Both the position numbers and the translations under genes were made by a program. Shown here in pieces: positions 59,973-64,000 of a stretch of 64,000 nt of DNA. Numbering within the stretch: position 1 is the first letter of the stretch; each line of letters opens with the position of its first letter. The DNA comes from MGIIa-L3 sp11892u (GTDB taxonomy: Archaea; Thermoplasmatota; Poseidoniia; Poseidoniales; Poseidoniaceae). Location: contig CBFHXB010000011.1 in the NCBI GenBank assembly GCA_965659685.1, positions 18,424-82,423 on the forward strand, written 5' to 3'. The notes below the pieces were generated by a model. That model was given only the letters and a program-made list of their open reading frames with translations. It was not told the DNA's origin and did no database searches.

Positions 59973-61582
59973 GCTTTGATGCGCTTGACCAGGGCCACGG
60001 TCTGTTCGAGGTTGTATTTCGCCGGTTTCACCGCGAAGGTGGCCAAGGCTTCGTCACCGATGAGTTGAACCAATTCTTGGACCTGAAGTTCGTCGAATTC
60101 TTCCCGGGTCAATCCGCTTTGGTTTCGGACCTTCGACAAGAAGACCTGACGGATTTTCTCGGTCTCGGCGTAGTACCCGTACCGCTCTGCATCCCCAAAG
60201 CCGTAGTAGATGATGCTGAAGACGTGGCGCCACCCTTGTGGGTCACGCTTTCGTAGCAGCACCATCTCAAAGGTCAGGAAGAGACCGACGAACAAGATGG
60301 CCATCGCCAAACCTTCGCCGGTGAAGTAGACCAAAAGGAAGTAGACAGTGTTGTAGGATTCGGTCAGCACCGCATTCTGAGCGTGCCTGCTCTCGTCGAA
60401 GATGACCTGAGCGTTCGGCGAGGCCATGCCGGTCGGTTCTCCGGACGTGTCGGCCAAGGATTCCGCGATGACGTCGAGGATGAGGCGGCGGTTGTCGTTT
60501 ACGGGAACGGCTTGTTCGACGTCTCCATAATCCCCGTCGTTGAAGCCCTCGTAATCGTAGAGGGCGTTGATCAGCATGCTTCCGTCGGCATAGAAGATGA
60601 TCCGGCCGCCCTCATCCGGGTCGCATGAACGGTCTGCACAGGCTTCAACGCTGAGGTTGAATTGGCCCCACAAGTCGGGCGTTTCTGCGGTCACTTCGTT
60701 GCCGACCCAGATCTCACCGTCACCGTTCACGTCGACCGTGGCTTCGTTGCTGGTCTTGGCGAGGATGTTGATTTCGTTGAAGGCTCCTCGCACTTCGGGG
60801 AGCACCTCGATGCCGGTGGCGTTGTTGAGCAGCACACGGTAGGAGGCGTTGAACTCGACAACGCCCTGACCAGGCGCGGTTTGGACCCAGTGGTGCGCGC
60901 ACAGGCCCGCATCGCTCTCGCTCATGATCTCGCCGTCGATGAGCGCACAGGGGTGGCTGACGGATTCAGCGTCCTCGCCCCAGCGGGGGTGGGTGTCCAC
61001 GGTGGAAAGGTCCAACTCGGTGCCGTTCATGCCACAAGGGCTCTCTTGGACGCACATCCAGATGTAGTTGTAATCGAGCTCTGTGGCGTACACCGTGTCG
61101 TAGAGTTGCCAGCCGCCGTAACTCAGCCCGAAGGCATCGGCGATGTTGCCCGCATAGCCGAAGTCTTCCATGACGATGACCGTGCCACCGTCCTGAACGA
61201 ACTTCACGATGGCTTCAATCTCCGAAGGCGAGTAGCCGTCCTCGGTCGCGAAGCGGATCAGACCATCGGGGTCAAACTGTGGCAAGGAGAGGGTGTCACG
61301 CTCGACGCCTGCGACGATGTAGGTGGTGTTGCGAGGATCGTCGATGTCCGCGAGCAGCAGCGGGCTGCTGACCAGGGAGCGCGTCTCGATGCCCATCGTC
61401 TCAAGGTCCTCGCGGAAGGAGGACAGGTCGTTCCAATCGTCGTCGTACGCAGAGAGTTGGTTGACGTTCGCCACGTTGACGAAGGTCAGCAGGACACTGA
61501 GGAGCAGTGTGGCGAGCACGGTCCAGAAGGCGATTTGGAGCGCCAACCTTCGTACCTTTGCTGATGCCTCGATGCGCCTCAC
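59957..61582 (-). CDS. DUF4350-like anchored extracytoplasmic protein
   Basis: 541 residues. An N-terminal signal-anchor helix (LALQIAFWTVLATLLLSVLL), a large outer domain, then a second membrane helix (AMAILFVGLFLTFEMVLL, about 435) and a cytoplasmic tail ending in helical segments. Residues about 40-170 (LETMGIETRSLVSSPLLLAD; IEAIVKFVQDGGTVIVMEDFG) carry the alpha/beta pattern of DUF4350/GldG-type domains. GTG start. Co-transcribed with the DUF58 gene. Confidence 0.78.
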   Translation of the reverse strand: MRRIEASAKVRRLALQIAFWTVLATLLLSVLLTFVNVANVNQLSAYDDDWNDLSSFREDLETMGIETRSLVSSPLLLADIDDPRNTTYIVAGVERDTLSLPQFDPDGLIRFATEDGYSPSEIEAIVKFVQDGGTVIVMEDFGYAGNIADAFGLSYGGWQLYDTVYATELDYNYIWMCVQESPCGMNGTELDLSTVDTHPRWGEDAESVSHPCALIDGEIMSESDAGLCAHHWVQTAPGQGVVEFNASYRVLLNNATGIEVLPEVRGAFNEINILAKTSNEATVDVNGDGEIWVGNEVTAETPDLWGQFNLSVEACADRSCDPDEGGRIIFYADGSMLINALYDYEGFNDGDYGDVEQAVPVNDNRRLILDVIAESLADTSGEPTGMASPNAQVIFDESRHAQNAVLTESYNTVYFLLVYFTGEGLAMAILFVGLFLTFEMVLLRKRDPQGWRHVFSIIYYGFGDAERYGYYAETEKIRQVFLSKVRNQSGLTREEFDELQVQELVQLIGDEALATFAVKPAKYNLEQTVALVKRIKAWGRG

Positions 61583-61662
61583 CTCTAGAACAATGTTCAG
61601 ACAAAGACGCCTTCCTGCCCGTTTAGAAGGTTGCCCGCCCGTGTGGGCGTTTGCATCATGGC

Positions 61663-61902
61663 TCAGCGGCGTAAATGCACGAGGTTTGCGATGCGCTCAA
61701 CTTCGTCCACAGGGACTTCGACAATGCCGTTGCGCGTGCTCCAAGGCAAGCGTTCAGGATCGATTTCCGACGTGTGTTGGACGAGGACGTGCGTCAGCAT
61801 GCCTGTGGCGGCGGTCAGGCGGAGGTCCGTGACGACACCGAACATGGCTCCCTCAAGGTCAACGACGTTTCGGCCGATGATCTCTGAGGAGAAACTTGCC
61901 AT
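61663..61902 (-). CDS. Small PRC-barrel protein
   Basis: 79 residues: a single PRC barrel (SSEIIGRNVVDLEGAMFGVV, DLRLTAATGMLTHVLV, VEVPVDEVERIANLVHL). Short PRC-barrel proteins of this size include the archaeal division factors CdpB1/CdpB2. The ATG at 61902 has GAGGGAGC before it. It is 9 bases behind the CDC48 gene on the same strand. Confidence 0.78.
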   Translation of the reverse strand: MASFSSEIIGRNVVDLEGAMFGVVTDLRLTAATGMLTHVLVQHTSEIDPERLPWSTRNGIVEVPVDEVERIANLVHLRR

Positions 61903-61911
61903 GATGCTCCC

Positions 61912-64000
61912 TCACGCGGATTCCATGCCGAACCCGAAGTCCTTCGCGTTGCGTTTGATGCCGCTCAGACCGGACGTCATGTTGCGCTCCATCTTGTCGT
62001 AGTACTCGAGCATCTCTGGGGTCACCGTCGGGCGAACGCGTCCAATGGCCTCCTCGAAGTGGGTCTTCGTGACCTTCTTCTTGCTCGCACGCATGGCGAT
62101 AAGGGCCGCTTCACGGCAGACCGATTCAATGTCGGCCCCCGTGAATCCGTCCATCTTTCCAAGGATGTCCTTCATCGAGAAGGTGGACAGCGGCATGCCT
62201 TCCGTGTGGATGCTGAGGATGGCTTCTCGGGAGGGCGAGTCGGGCGGCGGCACGTGCAGGACACGCTCAAAGCGACCGCTCCGCAACAAGGCAGGGTCGA
62301 TCATCTCAGGCCGGTTGGTGGCCGCGACCACGATGACACCGTCAAGCGATTCGACGCCGTCCATGCTGGCCAACAGTTGGTTCACGACGCGGTTGGCCAC
62401 GTCGGAACCGCCGGTGGAGGAATTGGAGGCACGCATGCTGGCGATGGACTCGAATTCGTCCAGGAAGACGATTGAGGGCGCGGATTGCTTGGCCTTCTTG
62501 AACACCTCACGGATGGCCCGTTCGGATTCCCCGACCCACTTGGAAATGAGTTCAGGGCCCTTGATGCTGATGAAATTGGCTTGGGCTTCGTTGGCGATGG
62601 CCTTGGCCAGCAGGGTCTTCCCGGTGCCCGGAGCACCAAAGAGGACGATGCCTCGGGGCGGCTTGATGCCAAAGTGCTCGAACAACTCTGGTTGGGTCAG
62701 CGGCCACTCGACGCTTTCCTTGAGCCGGTCCTTGACCTCGTCCAAGCCACCGACTTCGTTCCAGCTGACCTCTGGGATTTCCACGTAAATCTCGCGAAGC
62801 GCGGAGGGTTCCACGTCTCGAATGGCTTCTCGGAAGTCCTCCATGTTGACCTCCATCTTTTCGAGCACCTCTGGGGGGATGGTCTCCGCCTCAAGGTCGA
62901 TTTCAGGCAGGTAGCGACGAAGCGCCTTCATGGCGGCTTCCCGAACGAGGGCACCGAGGTCGGCGCCGACAAAGCCGTACGTGTTGTCCATGATCCAGCC
63001 GATGTCGAAGTCGTCGGCGATGGGCATCTGGCGGGTGTGGATGTCCATGATTTCTCGGCGACCTTCACGGTCGGGCACGCCGATCTCGATTTCTCGGTCG
63101 AAGCGACCGGGCCTGCGAAGCGCAGGGTCGAGGGCGTCCTGTCTGTTGGTGGCGCCGATGACCACGACGTTCTCACGGCCTTGCATGCCGTCCATGAGGG
63201 TCAGCATTTGCGCCACGACACGTCGCTCCACTTCGCCCGAGACGTCTTCACGCTTGGGACAGATGGAGTCGATTTCATCGATGAAAATGATGGCTGGGGC
63301 GTTATCGCTCGCTTCATCGAAGATTTCGCGCAGTTGCTTCTCCGATTCACCGTAATACTTCGAGATGATTTCAGGTCCGTTGATGGATTTGAAGTGGGCG
63401 TTGACCTCGGTCGCGACCGCCTTGGCGATCATCGTTTTCCCGGTCCCGGGTGGCCCGTGCAGCAACACGCCCTTTGGTGGGTCGATGCCAAGGCGGCGGA
63501 ACAGTTCAGGATGCTTGAGCGGCAGCTCGATCATCTCACGGATCTTCTGGAGTTGTTGTCCAATGCCACCGATGTCTTCGTAGGTGATGCCTTCGGTTTG
63601 GCCGACTTCGTCCTCGTCCACGGCTTCGTCCTTGAGGACGATCTCGGTGTCGTTGGTCACGCGGACGATGCCCTTGGGGGTGGTTTGGAGGACGGCGAAG
63701 GGAAGGGTCTCGCTGAACAAGGTCATCCCTGGGATGAAGATGCGATCGCCGGCCATGACCGGGCGCTTGTGGAGGCCGCGACGGGCAAAGCCTTCGATGC
63801 CAGGTCCGAACTTGACCTTCTGCTTGTTCGGCATCACCGGGGAGAGCACGAGTTTCTTGCAGTCCTTTGGCTCGACCTTGCGGACCGTGACGCGGTCACC
63901 AAGGGACACGCCTGCGTTCTTGCGGATGATCCCGTCCACGCGGATGATGTCCAGCTTGGCGTCCTCAGGGCGGCTGCGCCAATAAATGGCGGCGGTGGTG
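61912..64000 (-). CDS. cdc48: CDC48/VCP-type double AAA ATPase (partial, start beyond right edge)
   Basis: Protein-unfolding ATPase, here at least 696 residues. It is open at the right end: the frame runs to the window edge through the N-domain (AIYWRSRPEDAKLDIIRVDG, then RKNAGVSLGDRVTV), so an internal GTG is not the true start. The first AAA domain has GPPGTGKT and FIDEIDSI; the second has GAPGTGKT and FLDEFESI. The C-terminus carries no obvious HbYX proteasome motif (ends in GMESA). Followed by a small PRC-barrel gene. Confidence 0.95.
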   Translation of the reverse strand, partial: TTAAIYWRSRPEDAKLDIIRVDGIIRKNAGVSLGDRVTVRKVEPKDCKKLVLSPVMPNKQKVKFGPGIEGFARRGLHKRPVMAGDRIFIPGMTLFSETLPFAVLQTTPKGIVRVTNDTEIVLKDEAVDEDEVGQTEGITYEDIGGIGQQLQKIREMIELPLKHPELFRRLGIDPPKGVLLHGPPGTGKTMIAKAVATEVNAHFKSINGPEIISKYYGESEKQLREIFDEASDNAPAIIFIDEIDSICPKREDVSGEVERRVVAQMLTLMDGMQGRENVVVIGATNRQDALDPALRRPGRFDREIEIGVPDREGRREIMDIHTRQMPIADDFDIGWIMDNTYGFVGADLGALVREAAMKALRRYLPEIDLEAETIPPEVLEKMEVNMEDFREAIRDVEPSALREIYVEIPEVSWNEVGGLDEVKDRLKESVEWPLTQPELFEHFGIKPPRGIVLFGAPGTGKTLLAKAIANEAQANFISIKGPELISKWVGESERAIREVFKKAKQSAPSIVFLDEFESIASMRASNSSTGGSDVANRVVNQLLASMDGVESLDGVIVVAATNRPEMIDPALLRSGRFERVLHVPPPDSPSREAILSIHTEGMPLSTFSMKDILGKMDGFTGADIESVCREAALIAMRASKKKVTKTHFEEAIGRVRPTVTPEMLEYYDKMERNMTSGLSGIKRNAKDFGFGMESA

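Noticed and set aside
63937..63939. GTG as start of the CDC48 gene
   Set aside because: The reading frame continues upstream to the window edge with recognisable CDC48 N-domain sequence, so the gene is truncated by the window.
61912..63939. Altered second Walker B (FLDEFESI) as sign of a dead ATPase domain
   Set aside because: The catalytic DE pair and the GAPGTGKT loop are both intact.
1..64000. CRISPR array, prophage, integrase or insertion sequence
   Set aside because: No regular direct repeats with spacers, no transposase, integrase or phage structural genes were seen.

Overview
The window is a dense, GC-rich stretch of chromosome from a euryarchaeon. The gene set points to a marine Thermoplasmatota-type organism, most likely Marine Group II (Candidatus Poseidoniales). 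Archaeal markers are EF-1 alpha next to ribosomal protein S10, an L7Ae-S28e-L24e-ndk-aIF5B operon, deoxyhypusine synthase, a CDC48-type double AAA ATPase, a probable GINS replication subunit, a geranylgeranyl reductase, a DUF63 membrane protein and TATA-box promoters. Alongside these are bacterial-looking genes typical of aerobic, protein-degrading surface-water archaea: UvrB, CcmF, a leucine-degradation cluster and very large PKD-like or propeller-like surface proteins. The lineage assignment is inferred from gene content, not from a search.

Layout. 0-3 kb: PKD lipoprotein, then EF-1 alpha and S10. 3-10.4 kb: probable GINS subunit, divergent from a 2073-residue secreted, C-terminally anchored protein. 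10.4-10.7 kb: two convergent tRNA-Leu genes. 10.7-14.6 kb: HAD phosphatase, divergent from a heavy-metal P-type ATPase, then a zinc-ribbon protein. 14.7-19.7 kb: a long coiled-coil protein and a membrane-anchored surface protein with calcium-binding-type Asp repeats. 19.7-22.3 kb (minus): ParA, a small ribbon-helix-helix-like/unknown gene pair, and MoxR. 22.4-26.7 kb (minus): translation operon, PRPP synthetase, tRNA-Ile. 26.7-31.9 kb: PRC-barrel protein, an AT-rich spacer, an unknown gene, deoxyhypusine synthase, UvrB. 31.9-39.9 kb: SDR, MazG-like protein, UbiA and UbiD (minus), then geranylgeranyl reductase and CcmF (plus); this looks like a respiratory quinone and cytochrome neighbourhood. 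39.9-42.2 kb: FKBP-SAP fusion and DUF63. 42.2-46.7 kb: methylcrotonyl-CoA carboxylase, a hydratase, and a biotin carboxylase split from its biotin carrier (leucine catabolism). 46.8-51.1 kb: two large tail-to-tail membrane proteins. 51.2-53.6 kb: pyrBI and a tRNA thiolase. 53.8-57.5 kb: a roadblock-like/coiled-coil/two-TM operon. 57.5-61.6 kb (minus): DUF4350-like, DUF58 and multi-TM membrane genes. 61.6-64 kb: PRC-barrel protein and CDC48, which runs off the right edge.

The most unusual signal is a family of AT-rich CAATTG-centred elements, roughly 20-37 bp long. They are scattered between genes and also inside three coding regions (uvrB, ubiD, geranylgeranyl reductase). The uvrB and ubiD copies are read on opposite strands, so the conservation is at the DNA level. 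The second most interesting locus is the 1018-residue roadblock/coiled-coil protein with its small partners.
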